Numbered from the stretch's first letter, positions 55,395-64,000 are shown. The stretch: 64,000 bases of DNA from Azoarcus sp. PA01 (GCA_001274695.2 LARU01000002.1:1798001-1862000); one strand, 5' to 3'. Numbers and translations are program-made. Notes: generated from the sequence alone by a model not told the origin.

Positions 55395-56786
55395 ATGACG
55401 TTCCAGGAACTCGGCCTCCACGAAGCGCTGCTTCAAGCCATTGCAACCACCGGTTACACGGTCCCGACGTCGGTGCAGGAGCAGGCGATTCCCGCCGCGC
55501 TGGCCGGCGCCGACCTGATGGTGTCGTCGCATACCGGCAGCGGCAAGACCGCCGCGTTCACGCTTCCGAGCCTGCACCGCCTGATCGATCGCAAGCCCGC
55601 GCCCGGCGCCGGTCCGCGCGTGCTGGTGCTGACGCCGACGCGCGAGCTCGCGCAGCAGGTTGAAAAAGCGGTCAAGACTTACGCGCGCAACCTGCGTTAT
55701 CTGAACACCGCGTGCCTCGTCGGCGGTGCGCCGTTCTTCGCCCAGGCGAAGCTGCTGTCGCGCCCCGTCGACGTCGTCGTCGCGACTCCGGGCCGCCTCA
55801 TCGATCACCTCAACCGTCGCAAGCTCAAGCTGTCGGACATCGAAGTGCTGGTGCTCGACGAAGCTGATCGCATGCTCGACATGGGCTTCGTCGAGGACAT
55901 CGAGACGATCGTCGCCGCGACGCCGGCGAGCCGCCAGACGCTGCTGTTCTCGGCAACGCTCGACGGCGTCGTCGGCAACCTCGCGCGCAAGATGACGCGC
56001 AATCCGCAGCGCATCGAGATCGCCGCGACGGTCGAGAACCGCGCGAACATCGAGCAGCGCCTGCTGATGGCCGACAACATCGTGCACAAGAACCGCTTGC
56101 TCGAATCGCTGCTCGGCGGCGACGACCTGCAGCAGGCCGTCGTCTTCACGGCGACCAAGCGCGGGGCCGAGGAAGTGTCGCTGAATCTGCAGGAAAAAGG
56201 CTTCTCGGCCGCTGCATTGCATGGCGACATGCACCAGACCGCGCGTAACCGCACGCTGGACAAGCTGCGTCAGGGCCGCATCGGCGTGCTCGTCGCGACC
56301 GACGTCGCGGCGCGCGGCATCGACGTCGCCGGCATCAGCCATGTGATCAACTTCGACGCGCCCCGCCAGGTCGAGGACTACGTGCACCGCATCGGCCGTA
56401 CCGGTCGCGCCGGCCGCGACGGCATCGCGATCACGTTCTCGGGACCGCGCGAGATGGGCATCATCCGCGCGATCGAGCGCTTCACCGGCAAACCGCTCGC
56501 GGTGCACGTCATCGAAGGCCTCGAGCCGACGCAGCGCCCGTCGTCGCCGCGCCGTGCGCCGGGCGGTGGCAAGCCGGGTTTCGGCGGTCGTCCGGGCGGG
56601 TCGTCGTACGGCCGTGAAAGCCGCGACAGCCGTCCGGGCGCCGGCAAAGGCTGGTCGTCGGAGTCGCCGTCCGGAAACCGCGGCGGCTACGGTCGTGACG
56701 GGGGCGCCGGCCGCAGCGAAGGCAGCCGCTTCGGCGGCGACCGTCCGGACGGCGCGCGCCGTCCGCGTCCGGCGGCGCGCGGCTGA
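55395..56786 (+). CDS. rhlE: DEAD-box ATP-dependent RNA helicase, RhlE type
   Basis: A 463-residue helicase that unwinds structured RNA in ribosome assembly or mRNA decay. Q-motif PTSVQEQAIPAAL, Walker A SSHTGSGKTAAF, motif Ia PTRELAQQV, DEAD box VLDEADRMLDMGF, motif III FSATLD, motif VI HRIGRTGRAGRDG. The last 90 residues are Gly/Arg/Ser-rich (GGGKPGFGGRPGGSSYGR), an RNA-binding tail. Start ATG 55395 is the first Met before the Q-motif; GGAAGA precedes it. The gene has a structured leader. Confidence 0.93.
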   Translation: MTFQELGLHEALLQAIATTGYTVPTSVQEQAIPAALAGADLMVSSHTGSGKTAAFTLPSLHRLIDRKPAPGAGPRVLVLTPTRELAQQVEKAVKTYARNLRYLNTACLVGGAPFFAQAKLLSRPVDVVVATPGRLIDHLNRRKLKLSDIEVLVLDEADRMLDMGFVEDIETIVAATPASRQTLLFSATLDGVVGNLARKMTRNPQRIEIAATVENRANIEQRLLMADNIVHKNRLLESLLGGDDLQQAVVFTATKRGAEEVSLNLQEKGFSAAALHGDMHQTARNRTLDKLRQGRIGVLVATDVAARGIDVAGISHVINFDAPRQVEDYVHRIGRTGRAGRDGIAITFSGPREMGIIRAIERFTGKPLAVHVIEGLEPTQRPSSPRRAPGGGKPGFGGRPGGSSYGRESRDSRPGAGKGWSSESPSGNRGGYGRDGGAGRSEGSRFGGDRPDGARRPRPAARG

Positions 56787-56904
56787 ACGGCCGAGCGGGA
56801 CGGCCAGCGGAGCCGTCCTTGGAGTGAAGGCGCGTCGCGGGCGAACTGCTCGCGCACCTCGGCGGGCGGCGGGCCGCTCGCTCGAGTGGTAGGCCGGAAT
56901 GAAA

Positions 56905-56944
56905 AAAAAGCGCGGCACCGCGACAATGCGGTTCCGCGCTTTTT
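56905..56944. terminator. Two-way terminator between rhlE and nusB
   Basis: AAAAAGCGCGG / CCGCGCTTTTT with an inner ACCGC/GCGGT extension, flanked by an A-run and by TTTTGCTTTTTTT. It lies between convergent genes and can serve both. Confidence 0.92.
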
Positions 56945-57043
56945 GCTTTTTTTGGTACCGCGCCGCGTCGGGTTCCCCGATTGCAGCGGTGTGCGTCGCG
57001 GCGGCGCCGGACCCCTGCTGCCGGGCGTCCGGCGCCGCCGGCT

Positions 57044-57481
57044 TCAGCTGCGGCCGGCGCTGACTTCGGTTGCGCGCAGCTGCGCCGCGAGCTTGTCGAG
57101 GACGCCGTTGACGAAACGGTGGCCGTCCGTGCCGCCGTAGCCTTTCGCCAGCTCGATCGCCTCGTTGATGATGACGCGATAGGGCGTGTCGAGATTGTGC
57201 TTGAGTTCGTGCGTCGCGAGCAGCAGGATGGCGCGCTCGACCGGCGACAGTTCATGCACGGCGCGATGGATGAATGGCGCGAACTCGGCCTGCAGGTCGT
57301 CGACGTTGTTCAGCGTGCCGCGCAGCAGGCTGATGAAGAGCTCGCGGTCGGCCTTGTCGAAGCCCGAGACCTGGCTGACATGCTCCTCGATGAGCGACAT
57401 CGAGTTGGCCGAAAGCAGCCACTGGTAAATCCCCTGCAGCGCGAATTCGCGCGCCCGGCGACGGGCAGCCTTGCCGCTCAT
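57044..57481 (-). CDS. nusB: Transcription antitermination factor NusB
   Basis: A 145-residue helical protein that joins NusE (S10) on boxA RNA to prevent premature termination in rRNA operons. [20 protein letters not shown] begins the RNA-binding bundle; [16 protein letters not shown] and [20 protein letters not shown] follow. It overlaps ribH by four bases, the common ribH-nusB order. Confidence 0.96.
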   Translation of the reverse strand: MSGKAARRRAREFALQGIYQWLLSANSMSLIEEHVSQVSGFDKADRELFISLLRGTLNNVDDLQAEFAPFIHRAVHELSPVERAILLLATHELKHNLDTPYRVIINEAIELAKGYGGTDGHRFVNGVLDKLAAQLRATEVSAGRS

Positions 57482-57948
57482 TGGAGCTGCTTCAGCAGCT
57501 TGGCCATCTCGATCGCGGTGCGGGCGCAGTCGGCGCCTTTTTCCTGCATCCGCGCGAGCGCCTGGTCGTCGTCTTCGGTCGTCAGCACGCCGTTGGCGAT
57601 CGGCAGGCCGGTGTCGAGCCCGACCCGGTTGATGCCGCTGCCCATTTCGTTCGACACCAGCTCGAAGTGGTAAGTCTCGCCGCGGATCACCGCGCCGAGT
57701 GCGATCAGCGCGTCGAAGCGGTCGCTGCGCGCCATCGTCTGCAGCGTCAGCGGGATTTCCAATGCCCCCGGAACGGTGGCGATGCGCACCAGGTCCGGCG
57801 ACACGTTCAGGCGCAGCAGCTCGGCCGTGCACGCCGACAGCAGGCCTTCACAGACGTCCTGGTTGAAGCGGCTCATGACGATGCCGACGCGCAAGCCGCG
57901 GCCGTCGAGGTCGGTTTCGAATTCGGGGATGTTGTCGTAACGGGCCAT
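57478..57948 (-). CDS. ribH: 6,7-dimethyl-8-ribityllumazine synthase
   Basis: A 156-residue lumazine synthase, condensing the pyrimidine with the four-carbon phosphate made by RibB. Motifs [28 protein letters not shown] and [17 protein letters not shown] (catalytic His in TYHFE). Start ATG 57948-57946. Next upstream gene is ribBX, 83 bases away. Confidence 0.97.
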   Translation of the reverse strand: MARYDNIPEFETDLDGRGLRVGIVMSRFNQDVCEGLLSACTAELLRLNVSPDLVRIATVPGALEIPLTLQTMARSDRFDALIALGAVIRGETYHFELVSNEMGSGINRVGLDTGLPIANGVLTTEDDDQALARMQEKGADCARTAIEMAKLLKQLQ

Positions 57949-58031
57949 GTTCGATTCTTCAAAGACAAAAAAGCCGGCAGCACGGTCGCGATCGGCGACG
58001 GCTCCCGGCGGGGAGGCTCAGGGTAACACCG

Positions 58032-59120
58032 TCAGGGGCGCTCGACGAAGCCGGTGATCTCGAGGCCGAAGCCGGCCATGCTCGGGATCTTGCGCGGGCT
58101 GGCGAGAAGCCGCATCTTGCCGACTTTCAGGTCGCGCAGGATCTGCGCACCGACGCCGAAGAGGCGCGCGTCCCACTTCGCCGCGAGCGAGGTGTCGCCA
58201 CGCAGGCCGGCGAGCAGCTCGCTGCCCGACTGCGGCCGATAGAGCAGCACGATGACGCCTTGTTCGGCTTCGGCCACGCTCGCCATCGCCTGATTGACCG
58301 GGAACGTGTGGCGGCCGCTTTCGGGATCGATGAAATCGACGACCGAGATCGGCTCATGCACGCGCACCAGGGTTTCGCGCTCGGGGCGGATTTCGCCGTG
58401 CGAGAGCGCGAAATGCACTTCGCCGGTCGTCTTGTCTTCGAACGCGGCGAGCCGGAAGCGGCCGTACGGCGTCTCGACGTCCTTCTCGGCGACGCGCTCG
58501 ACCAGGTGCTCGTTCGCCGAGCGGTATTCGATCAGGTCGCGGATCGCGCCGATCTTCAGCCCGTGCTCTTTCGCGAATTCGACGAGATCCGGCAGCCGCG
58601 CCATCGTGCCGTCGTCCTTGAGGATCTCGCAGATCACCGACGCCGCTTCGAGCCCGGCCAGCGCGGCGAGATCGCAACCCGCTTCAGTGTGGCCGGCGCG
58701 GATCAGCACGCCGCCTTTCTGTGCCATCAGCGGGAAGATGTGGCCGGGCTGCACGATGTCGGCCGGCTTCGCATGGCGCGCGACGGCCGCCTGCACCGTG
58801 CGCGAGCGGTCGTGCGCGGAAATGCCGGTCGTGACGCCTTCGGCCGCCTCGATCGAAGTCGTGAACGCGGTGCCGTGCGGCGAACGGTTGTCACGCACCA
58901 TCAGCTGCAGGTCGAGCTGGCGGCAGCGCGCTTCGGTCAGCGTCAGGCAGATCAGCCCGCGGCCGAATTTCGCCATGAAGTTGATCGCTTCCGGCGTCAC
59001 GTGCTCGGCGGCGAGCACGAGGTCGCCTTCGTTCTCGCGGTCTTCCTCGTCGACGAGCACGACCATGCGGCCGGCGCGGATGTCCTCGATGATCTCGGTG
59101 ATCGGGGCGAGCGCGCTCAT
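58032..59120 (-). CDS. ribB: 3,4-dihydroxy-2-butanone-4-phosphate synthase with degenerate RibA half (RibBX type)
   Basis: A 362-residue protein. Residues 1-205 are a complete RibB: VLVDEEDRENEGDLVLAAEH, the acidic/His metal site in AGHTEAGCDLAALAG, and RDNRSPHGTAFTTSIEA. Residues 206-362 align with GTP cyclohydrolase II (RibA) by position but lack its three zinc-binding cysteines (the C-x10-C-x-C signature) and replace the region with VVDFIDPESGRHTFPVNQAM. This is the RibBX form known in proteobacteria, in which the second half cannot be an active cyclohydrolase; a separate RibA must exist elsewhere. Start ATG 59120-59118; it overlaps ribE by four bases. Confidence 0.9.
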   Translation of the reverse strand: MSALAPITEIIEDIRAGRMVVLVDEEDRENEGDLVLAAEHVTPEAINFMAKFGRGLICLTLTEARCRQLDLQLMVRDNRSPHGTAFTTSIEAAEGVTTGISAHDRSRTVQAAVARHAKPADIVQPGHIFPLMAQKGGVLIRAGHTEAGCDLAALAGLEAASVICEILKDDGTMARLPDLVEFAKEHGLKIGAIRDLIEYRSANEHLVERVAEKDVETPYGRFRLAAFEDKTTGEVHFALSHGEIRPERETLVRVHEPISVVDFIDPESGRHTFPVNQAMASVAEAEQGVIVLLYRPQSGSELLAGLRGDTSLAAKWDARLFGVGAQILRDLKVGKMRLLASPRKIPSMAGFGLEITGFVERP

Positions 59121-59722
59121 TGGGCGGACTCCTCGCGCCACGCGAGCATGCGTTCGACGTAACGGGCGATGAGGTCGATTTCGAGATTGACGCGGCTGCC
59201 GGCGGCGAGCTGCTTGAGATTGGTCACGGCGACGGTGTGCGGGATCAGGTTGATCGAGAATTCGCGGCTTTCGACGCGATTCACCGTCAGGCTCACGCCG
59301 TTGACGGTGACCGAACCTTTCTTCGCGATGTAGCCGGCGAGCGCCGCGGGCGCCCGGATCACGAGGTCGTGGCTCTCGCCGACCGGCGTGAAGCTCACGA
59401 CTTCACCGACGCCATCGACGTGGCCGGTGACCAGATGGCCGCCGAGCCGGTCCGCGAGGCACAGCGCCTTCTCGAGATTGACTTCGTTGCCGACCGTATC
59501 GAGGCCGGTCGTGCAGTTCAGCGTTTCACGCGACACGTCGAACTGCACGCGGCTGCCGTCGAGCGCGACGACGGTCAGGCAGACGCCGCTGTTCGCGATG
59601 CTGTCGCCGATCTGCACGTCGGCAAGGTCCAGCCCGTCGGCATCCACGGTCAGGCGCACGCCGTCCTGGAGAGGTTCGATACGTTCGATTCGGCCGCAGG
59701 CGGCCACGATTCCGGAAAACAT
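59117..59722 (-). CDS. ribE: Riboflavin synthase alpha chain
   Basis: A 201-residue riboflavin synthase with two tandem lumazine-binding barrels. MFSGIVAACGRIERIE begins the first, SGVCLTVVALDGSRVQFDVS supplies the substrate-binding loop, and GSVTVNGVSLTVNRVES is the equivalent in the second. Start ATG 59722-59720. It heads a leftward unit ribE-ribBX-ribH-nusB; ribD is not in the window. Confidence 0.95.
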   Translation of the reverse strand: MFSGIVAACGRIERIEPLQDGVRLTVDADGLDLADVQIGDSIANSGVCLTVVALDGSRVQFDVSRETLNCTTGLDTVGNEVNLEKALCLADRLGGHLVTGHVDGVGEVVSFTPVGESHDLVIRAPAALAGYIAKKGSVTVNGVSLTVNRVESREFSINLIPHTVAVTNLKQLAAGSRVNLEIDLIARYVERMLAWREESAQ

Positions 59723-59824
59723 GATGGAAGGACGGGCAAGTGGGGAAGCAGCGATTGTAGGCGAAAGTGGGCGAAAAACGGTGGATTGCCCATCGCTTCC
59801 CGCCGCGGCCTTCGCGCGCCGGGT

Positions 59825-61639
59825 TCAGCGCAGGGCGCGGTCGAGCAATTCGCCGAACGGTTCCGCCGCCATGAATCCGACGACGCGCAGGCCATCGCGC
59901 TCCTTGCCGTCGCGATCGAAGAAGATCGTTCCGGGCGGCCCGAACAGCGTGAAACGCTTCAGCAGCGCCTTGTCGTCGGCGCTGTTCGCGGTGACGTCGG
60001 CCTTCAGCAGCAGCATGCGCTCCATGCGCGCCTGCACCGCGCCGTCGCTGAACGTGAAGCGCTCCATCTCCTTGCACGACACGCACCAGTCGGCGTAGAA
60101 GTCGAGCATCACCGGCCGGTCGGCGGCCGCGAGGCGTGCGTCGAGCTCGGCGATGGAGGCGACTTTCTCGAAACGCGGCGCAGTCGCGACAGGCGCCGAC
60201 GCTTGCGCCCGCAGGACCGCGAGCGGCTGCAGCGGGTCGCGCGAGCCCGCCAGCGCGCCGACGAACATCGCCGCCCCGGCGATCAGCATGATGACGCCGG
60301 TGCCTTTCCAGAAGCGCGCCCAGCCTTTCGCGTGCGCCGGCAGCGGGTCGATCGCGTGCAGGAAGATGCCCGAGAACAGCAGCAGCGCCGCCCACGCGAG
60401 CATCGTCACGAGCGCCGGGACGACCGGCGTCAGCAGCCACACCGCGACGCCCAGCAGCATCACGCCGAACGCTTTCCTGACGCCTTCCATCCACGGGCCG
60501 ACTTTCGGCAGCACCGAGCGCGCGGCGACGCCGACTGCGATCAGCGGCGCGCCCATGCCGAGCGCCATGACGAACAGCGCGACGCCGCCGAGCGTCGCGT
60601 TGCCGGTCTGCGCGATGTAGAGCAGCGCCCCGGCGAGCGGCGCGGCGACGCACGGCCCGACGATCAGCGCCGACAGCACGCCCATGATTGCGACGCCGCC
60701 GAGACTGCCGCTTTTCTGGTGGTTCGCGGTCGAGCTCAGGCGGCTTTGCAGCGCGCTCGGCAGTTGCAGCTCGTAGAAGCCGAACATCGACAGCGACAGC
60801 AGCACGAACACCAGCGCGAAGGTGCCGAGCACCCACGCGTTCTGCAGCGCCGCCGACAGCAGCGTGCCGGAGATGCCCGCCGCGACGCCGGCCGCCGCAT
60901 AGGCCGCCGCCATGCCGAGCACGTACACGAGCGACAGCGCGAAAGCGCGTCGGCGCGAGATGTGATGGCCGTGGCCGACGATGACGCCCGAGATGATCGG
61001 GATCATCGGAAACGTGCAGGGCGTGAACGCGAGCAGCAGGCCGAAGCCGAAGAAGCTCAGCAGGATCAGCGGTACGCTCGCGTCGCGCAGCAGGCCGGCG
61101 ATGCGCCCGCTTTCGTCGCCGCTCGGCGCTGTGCCGGAGCCTGCGCCGACGGCGTTGCCGGGCGACAGGAAGCGGTCGATGAGGCTGCCGCCGGCCGCGA
61201 CCGGCGTCGCGGTCAGATCGATGTCGGTGCTCTGCTGCAGCGGCGGGTAGCAGATGCCGCCGTCCCAGCAGCCCTGGCTCGTCGCGGTCAGGCGGAACGC
61301 GGTGACGCCGTCGGCGGCGGTGACCGGCAGCAGGATGCGGATCCTGTCGCGGTACGTTTCGACATCGCCGAAGAATTCGTCGTGCCTGATCTTGCCCGGC
61401 GCGCGCTCCGGCGTGCCCAGCTGAACGGTCGGCGGGTCGGCGGTGAACTTGAACTTGTCGCCGTAAAGGTAGTAGTCGCCGGCGATGTCGAAGGTGATCT
61501 CGACGGTTGCGGGATCGAGCGCGCGGGCGGCGAAGCGGAAAGCTTTTTCGGGTTCGATCGGGCTGCCTTGCGCGAACGTCGGCGGGAGCAGGGCCAGCAG
61601 GCTGGCCAGGGCGGCCAGCAGTAACAGGAGACGGCGCAT
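59825..61639 (-). CDS. dsbD: Thiol:disulfide interchange protein DsbD
   Basis: A 604-residue inner-membrane electron carrier from cytosolic thioredoxin to periplasmic DsbC and CcmG. Signal peptide (MRRLLLLLAALASLLALLPP); N-terminal alpha domain with cysteines in GCWDGGICYPPLQQS; eight-helix core with FTPCTFPMIPIISG and VGPCVAAPLAGALLY; C-terminal thioredoxin domain YADWCVSCKEMERF. All six redox cysteines are present. I chose ATG 61639 for the signal peptide; the frame opens at 61711. It probably serves CcmG of the ccm operon in this window. Confidence 0.95.
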   Translation of the reverse strand: MRRLLLLLAALASLLALLPPTFAQGSPIEPEKAFRFAARALDPATVEITFDIAGDYYLYGDKFKFTADPPTVQLGTPERAPGKIRHDEFFGDVETYRDRIRILLPVTAADGVTAFRLTATSQGCWDGGICYPPLQQSTDIDLTATPVAAGGSLIDRFLSPGNAVGAGSGTAPSGDESGRIAGLLRDASVPLILLSFFGFGLLLAFTPCTFPMIPIISGVIVGHGHHISRRRAFALSLVYVLGMAAAYAAAGVAAGISGTLLSAALQNAWVLGTFALVFVLLSLSMFGFYELQLPSALQSRLSSTANHQKSGSLGGVAIMGVLSALIVGPCVAAPLAGALLYIAQTGNATLGGVALFVMALGMGAPLIAVGVAARSVLPKVGPWMEGVRKAFGVMLLGVAVWLLTPVVPALVTMLAWAALLLFSGIFLHAIDPLPAHAKGWARFWKGTGVIMLIAGAAMFVGALAGSRDPLQPLAVLRAQASAPVATAPRFEKVASIAELDARLAAADRPVMLDFYADWCVSCKEMERFTFSDGAVQARMERMLLLKADVTANSADDKALLKRFTLFGPPGTIFFDRDGKERDGLRVVGFMAAEPFGELLDRALR

Positions 61640-61738
61640 CGGTTCGGAAAAGGTGTCGGAATTAGTCGGATTCTGGGGCATGGCCGGCTGCGGCGCCTGA
61701 ACCGGGATCAAGCCGTCCGAAGATGACGCGCTGCGCGG

Positions 61739-62086
61739 TCACGGGGCCGGTCTGCGTCCGGTGGGTGCCAGAGCCGTCTCTGCGGCCACCCAGTCGAGAT
61801 AAGCAGGCAGGCCCCGCACAACAGGGACCGCGATGATCTCCGGAAGTTCGTACGGATGCGCGGCGCGCACCGCGGCTTCGAGCGCCGCGTAGCGGTCCGC
61901 GCTCGTCTTGATGAGCAACGGAACTTCGGCCGCCTCTTCGATCGCGTCGTGCCAGCGATAAACGGACCGGCACGGCGCAAGCAGGTTCACGCACGCGGCA
62001 AGCCGGTTTTCGACGAGATGCGAGGCGAGCGCACGCGCACTCGCCTCGTCGGGAAGATTCGTCAGGACGACCAGCACGTCGTTCAT
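61739..62086 (-). CDS. cutA: Divalent-cation tolerance protein CutA
   Basis: A 115-residue trimeric small protein. NDVLVVLTNLPDEASARALAS, ENRLAACVNLLAPCRSVYRW and ELPEIIAVPVVRGLPAYLDW match CutA. Its role in metal tolerance is disputed. It lies upstream of dsbD on the same strand, as the cutA-dsbD pair does in E. coli. Start ATG 62086-62084. Confidence 0.95.
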   Translation of the reverse strand: MNDVLVVLTNLPDEASARALASHLVENRLAACVNLLAPCRSVYRWHDAIEEAAEVPLLIKTSADRYAALEAAVRAAHPYELPEIIAVPVVRGLPAYLDWVAAETALAPTGRRPAP

Positions 62087-62103
62087 CCGCGGTTCCACTC
62101 CGG

Positions 62104-62550
62104 TCAACTTTCGGCAGCCGGCTTGACCAGCGTCACCGGGATCGCGGAACGCTTCAGCACCTCGTGGGCGACCGAGCCGAGCACCATCTGCAGCAGCGCG
62201 GTACGCCCGTGCGAGCCCATGACGATCTTGTCGAAGCCGTGTTCCTGCGCGTAGCGGATGACCGTGTCGGCGACATGGCCGACCGCGATGTGATGAGTGT
62301 AGGGAACGCCGGCTTCGTCGAGGAGGCGGCGTGCGGGCGCGAGCGCCACGAGCCCTTCGTCGCGATGGTAATCCTCGAGTTCCTCGGGGCTGACGAACAG
62401 GCGCGCATGGCCCGAATCGATCGGAATCTGCACGTTGAGGAGGTGGATGTCGAGCTGCGCGTCGCTGCGATAGAGCGCCAGCACGTGCGCCACGGCGCGG
62501 TTCGCGTTGTCCGATCCATCCACGGGTACGAGCACTTTCATCATCGCCAT
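62104..62550 (-). CDS. Universal stress protein (UspA family)
   Basis: A 148-residue single-domain Usp. MKVLVPVDGSDNANRAVAHV is the start and VMGSHGRTALLQMVLGSVAH carries the G-x2-G-x9-G-S/T ATP-binding pattern, so it is likely the ATP-binding subtype. Its stress signal is not evident from the sequence. It lies between terC and cutA on the same strand, with short gaps (13 and 17 bases). Confidence 0.93.
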   Translation of the reverse strand: MAMMKVLVPVDGSDNANRAVAHVLALYRSDAQLDIHLLNVQIPIDSGHARLFVSPEELEDYHRDEGLVALAPARRLLDEAGVPYTHHIAVGHVADTVIRYAQEHGFDKIVMGSHGRTALLQMVLGSVAHEVLKRSAIPVTLVKPAAES

Positions 62551-62563
62551 CGCAATCTCTCCT

Positions 62564-63307
62564 TCACTTGGCGCCCGGGCGCCCGGCGTGCGGGTCGTCG
62601 ACGGGCAGTTCGACCAGCGGCGGCGGTGCCGCGCCGCGCCGGGCGAGCCAGCTGCCGAGCACGACGACGAACCCGGCGGCAAACGCCGACGTCGCATAGT
62701 GCAGCCACGACGGCATCTTTTCCACCCACGGCCTCACCGTCACGTCTCCAACCAGCATGCCGCCGGCGATCCAGCCGAGCAGCGCCGCGCCGAGCGTGAT
62801 GACGGCCGGGAAGCGATCCATCAGCTTCAGCACGAACTTGCTGCCCCAGACGATGATCGGGATGCTGACGACGATGCCGAACACCACCAGCCCGAGATCG
62901 CCTTTCGCCGCGCCGGCCACCGCGATGACGTTGTCGATGCTCATGACCGCATCGGCGATGACGATCGTGCGGATCGCGCCGAGCAGGTGCGGCGCGCCTT
63001 CGACGCCGGCGTGGCTGTCGCCTTCCTCGGGCTGCATCAGCTTGACGCCGATCCACAGCAAGAGCAGCGCGCCGACGATCTTCAGGAACGGCAGTTCGAG
63101 CAGCTGCAGCGCGAAGAAGATCAGCACGATGCGCAGCCCGATCGCGCCGATGACGCCCCACGCGATGCCCTGGTTGCGCTGGTGCTCGGGCAGCTTGCGG
63201 CACGCGAGCGCGATGACCACCGCGTTGTCGCCGCCGAGCAGGATGTCGATCGCGATGATCTGCAGCACCGACACCCAGAATGCGCCGTCGGTCATGAATT
63301 CGAACAC
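62564..63307 (-). CDS. TerC-family integral membrane protein
   Basis: A 247-residue membrane protein with about seven helices. Two acidic-polar intramembrane motifs mark TerC: IDILLGGDNAVVIALAC and ADAVMSIDNVIAVAG. Members are linked to tellurite resistance or manganese/calcium export; the exact ion is not deduced. The start is GTG 63307-63305, after a good AAGGAG seven bases upstream. I looked for a yybP-ykoY manganese riboswitch in the leader and did not find its conserved bases. Confidence 0.9.
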   Translation of the reverse strand: MFEFMTDGAFWVSVLQIIAIDILLGGDNAVVIALACRKLPEHQRNQGIAWGVIGAIGLRIVLIFFALQLLELPFLKIVGALLLLWIGVKLMQPEEGDSHAGVEGAPHLLGAIRTIVIADAVMSIDNVIAVAGAAKGDLGLVVFGIVVSIPIIVWGSKFVLKLMDRFPAVITLGAALLGWIAGGMLVGDVTVRPWVEKMPSWLHYATSAFAAGFVVVLGSWLARRGAAPPPLVELPVDDPHAGRPGAK

Positions 63308-63515
63308 GTAGGAACTCCTTGCTGATGGGGTCGGTCGGCGTCGCCTGCCGCTCCGTGGCCGCTATGTTCCGCACGCTTCCCGCGCTTGGCAAGCCGTATA
63401 TGCCGCAACAGTGCGCTGCGAAGGCGCGCGGAACTTCGGCGCGGCCCGCCGTTCAGACGGTGCGGCGCTGCCGCGCGTTGCACGGGTCCGAGGCTACGAA
63501 GCGCCGCACTTTCCG

Positions 63516-63827
63516 ATGCCGCCATCCGTTTTCGACATCCTCGCCGAACAGCGGATCGCCGAAGCGATCCGGCGCGGCGAATTCGACAACCTGCCCGGCG
63601 CGGGACGCCCCCTTCACCTCGACGACGAACCGCTGGTGTCGCCGGAACAGCGGATGGCGAACCGGATACTGAAGAATGCCGGCTTCGCGCCGGCCGAAAT
63701 CATGCTACGCCGCGAGATCGCGGCGCTGCGCGGGCAACTGGCCGACAGCGACGGCAGCGAGCGTGACGACATCCAGCCGCGCCTCGCCCGGCTGGTCGCG
63801 GCGCTCGGCATGATGACGCGTCGGTGA
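63516..63827 (+). CDS. DUF1992 / DnaJ-homologue-C28-like domain protein
   Basis: A 103-residue soluble protein. SVFDILAEQRIAEAIRRGEF then NLPGAGRPLHLDDEP and PEQRMANRILKNAGFAPAEI are DUF1992 hallmarks. No function is established, despite the name from eukaryotic DNAJC28. Start ATG 63516; the upstream open frame is unlike the family. Divergent from terC. Confidence 0.9.
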   Translation: MPPSVFDILAEQRIAEAIRRGEFDNLPGAGRPLHLDDEPLVSPEQRMANRILKNAGFAPAEIMLRREIAALRGQLADSDGSERDDIQPRLARLVAALGMMTRR

Positions 63828-63861
63828 CCGGCGCCGTTGCGGCGATCCGGGAGCCGGAAAG

Positions 63862-64000
63862 TCAGGGCAGCTTGACCGCCTCGATGTTCGCCTTCGCGCC
63901 GATCCCCAACGTTGTCGGCAGCGACACGTAATGGGCGCGGCTCGTGACGTTGTCGTCGTGGACCGCGAAGCCGACGTTATACACGCCGCCTTCGGCCAGC
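63862..64000 (-). CDS. C-terminal 45 residues of an unidentified protein
   Basis: The visible end reads LAEGGVYNVGFAVHDDNVTS, RAHYVSLPTTLGIGAKANIE and AVKLP, then a stop at 63864-63862. The stretch VYNVGFAVHDDNVTSRAHY resembles the last strands of ethylbenzene-dehydrogenase-type heme-binding (EB_dh) domains of periplasmic cytochrome subunits. The start lies beyond the window edge. Confidence 0.45.
   Translation of the reverse strand, partial: LAEGGVYNVGFAVHDDNVTSRAHYVSLPTTLGIGAKANIEAVKLP

Noticed and set aside
57949-58031. FMN riboswitch in the rib operon
   Set aside because: The ribBX-ribH gap is short (83 bases) and the ribE leader shows none of the conserved FMN-element bases; neither region is long enough for the full fold.
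62119-63300. yybP-ykoY-type manganese riboswitch for the TerC gene
   Set aside because: I looked upstream of the GTG start (63308-63500) and did not find the conserved bases of that riboswitch.
1-64000. tRNA, rRNA, CRISPR array, prophage or integrative element
   Set aside because: No cloverleaf ends, no rRNA-like stretch, no regular repeat-spacer array and no integrase or phage genes were seen; the IS630-type element is the only mobile element found.

Overview
The window is a GC-rich (roughly two-thirds G+C), densely coded stretch of a betaproteobacterial chromosome. Gene content and protein style suggest the Azoarcus/Aromatoleum/Thauera group (Rhodocyclales); this is inferred from content (phenylacetate catabolism, nitrate sensing, a full cytochrome c maturation operon, YjcH/ActP acetate uptake), not from a database search. 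No rRNA, tRNA or CRISPR array was seen.

Layout. 1-3733: amino-acid and one-carbon genes (threonine ammonia-lyase 3' part, thrH, purU) and a YegD-type Hsp70, facing a cold-shock gene across a two-way terminator. 4413-9580: an LplT-like transporter, then a leftward run of an alpha/beta hydrolase, a CreA-family protein, arfB, a DsbA-family oxidoreductase and a broken DnaJ-like gene. A 1.16-kb IS630-type element (9584-10748) sits three bases upstream of the start codon of that broken gene. 11167-15993: gmk-rpoZ-spoT, a DUF3460 protein and an exonuclease/GIY-YIG nuclease fusion. 16045-19550: a DNR-type Crp/Fnr regulator divergent from a NarX-NarL pair, with a NarL-like 7-2-7 site between them. 19737-21575: a periplasm-facing TPR protein. 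21753-28795: the complete ccmABCDEFGHI operon, every junction overlapping or nearly so. 28930-33858: a DUF2249 protein, an uncharacterised lipoprotein, alr and an LTA-synthase-like membrane sulfatase. 34032-36055: yjcH-actP, ended by a strong terminator.

36175-53245 is the aerobic phenylacetate block. Leftward: a frameshifted cupin, paaY and paaN. Rightward: paaG, paaH, paaI, paaK, paaABCDE and a TetR repressor (paaR-like), followed by a branched-chain-type ABC importer (binding protein, LivH, a fused LivM-LivG, LivF) that probably imports phenylacetate or a related aromatic acid. PaaK makes phenylacetyl-CoA, PaaABCDE epoxidises the ring, PaaG isomerises the epoxide to the oxepin, PaaN probably supplies the aldehyde-oxidising activity after ring opening, and PaaH works in the final beta-oxidation. 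A ring-opening hydratase domain, PaaF and PaaJ are not in the window.

53425-64000: an Old Yellow Enzyme, an HU protein, an RhlE-type RNA helicase behind a structured leader, the leftward riboflavin/nusB operon (ribE-ribBX-ribH-nusB), dsbD-cutA-usp-terC leftward, a DUF1992 gene, and the 3' end of an unidentified gene.

Three single-base frameshifts (two in the dnaJ-like gene, one in the cupin) all lie in G/C runs. They are either real decay or sequencing errors. I found no wholly new multi-gene system. The best leads are the helicase leader with three tandem hairpins, the IS/dnaJ lesion, the NarL-type site, the LivMG fusion, the degenerate RibA half of RibBX, and the unknown lipoprotein and DUF2249 genes.
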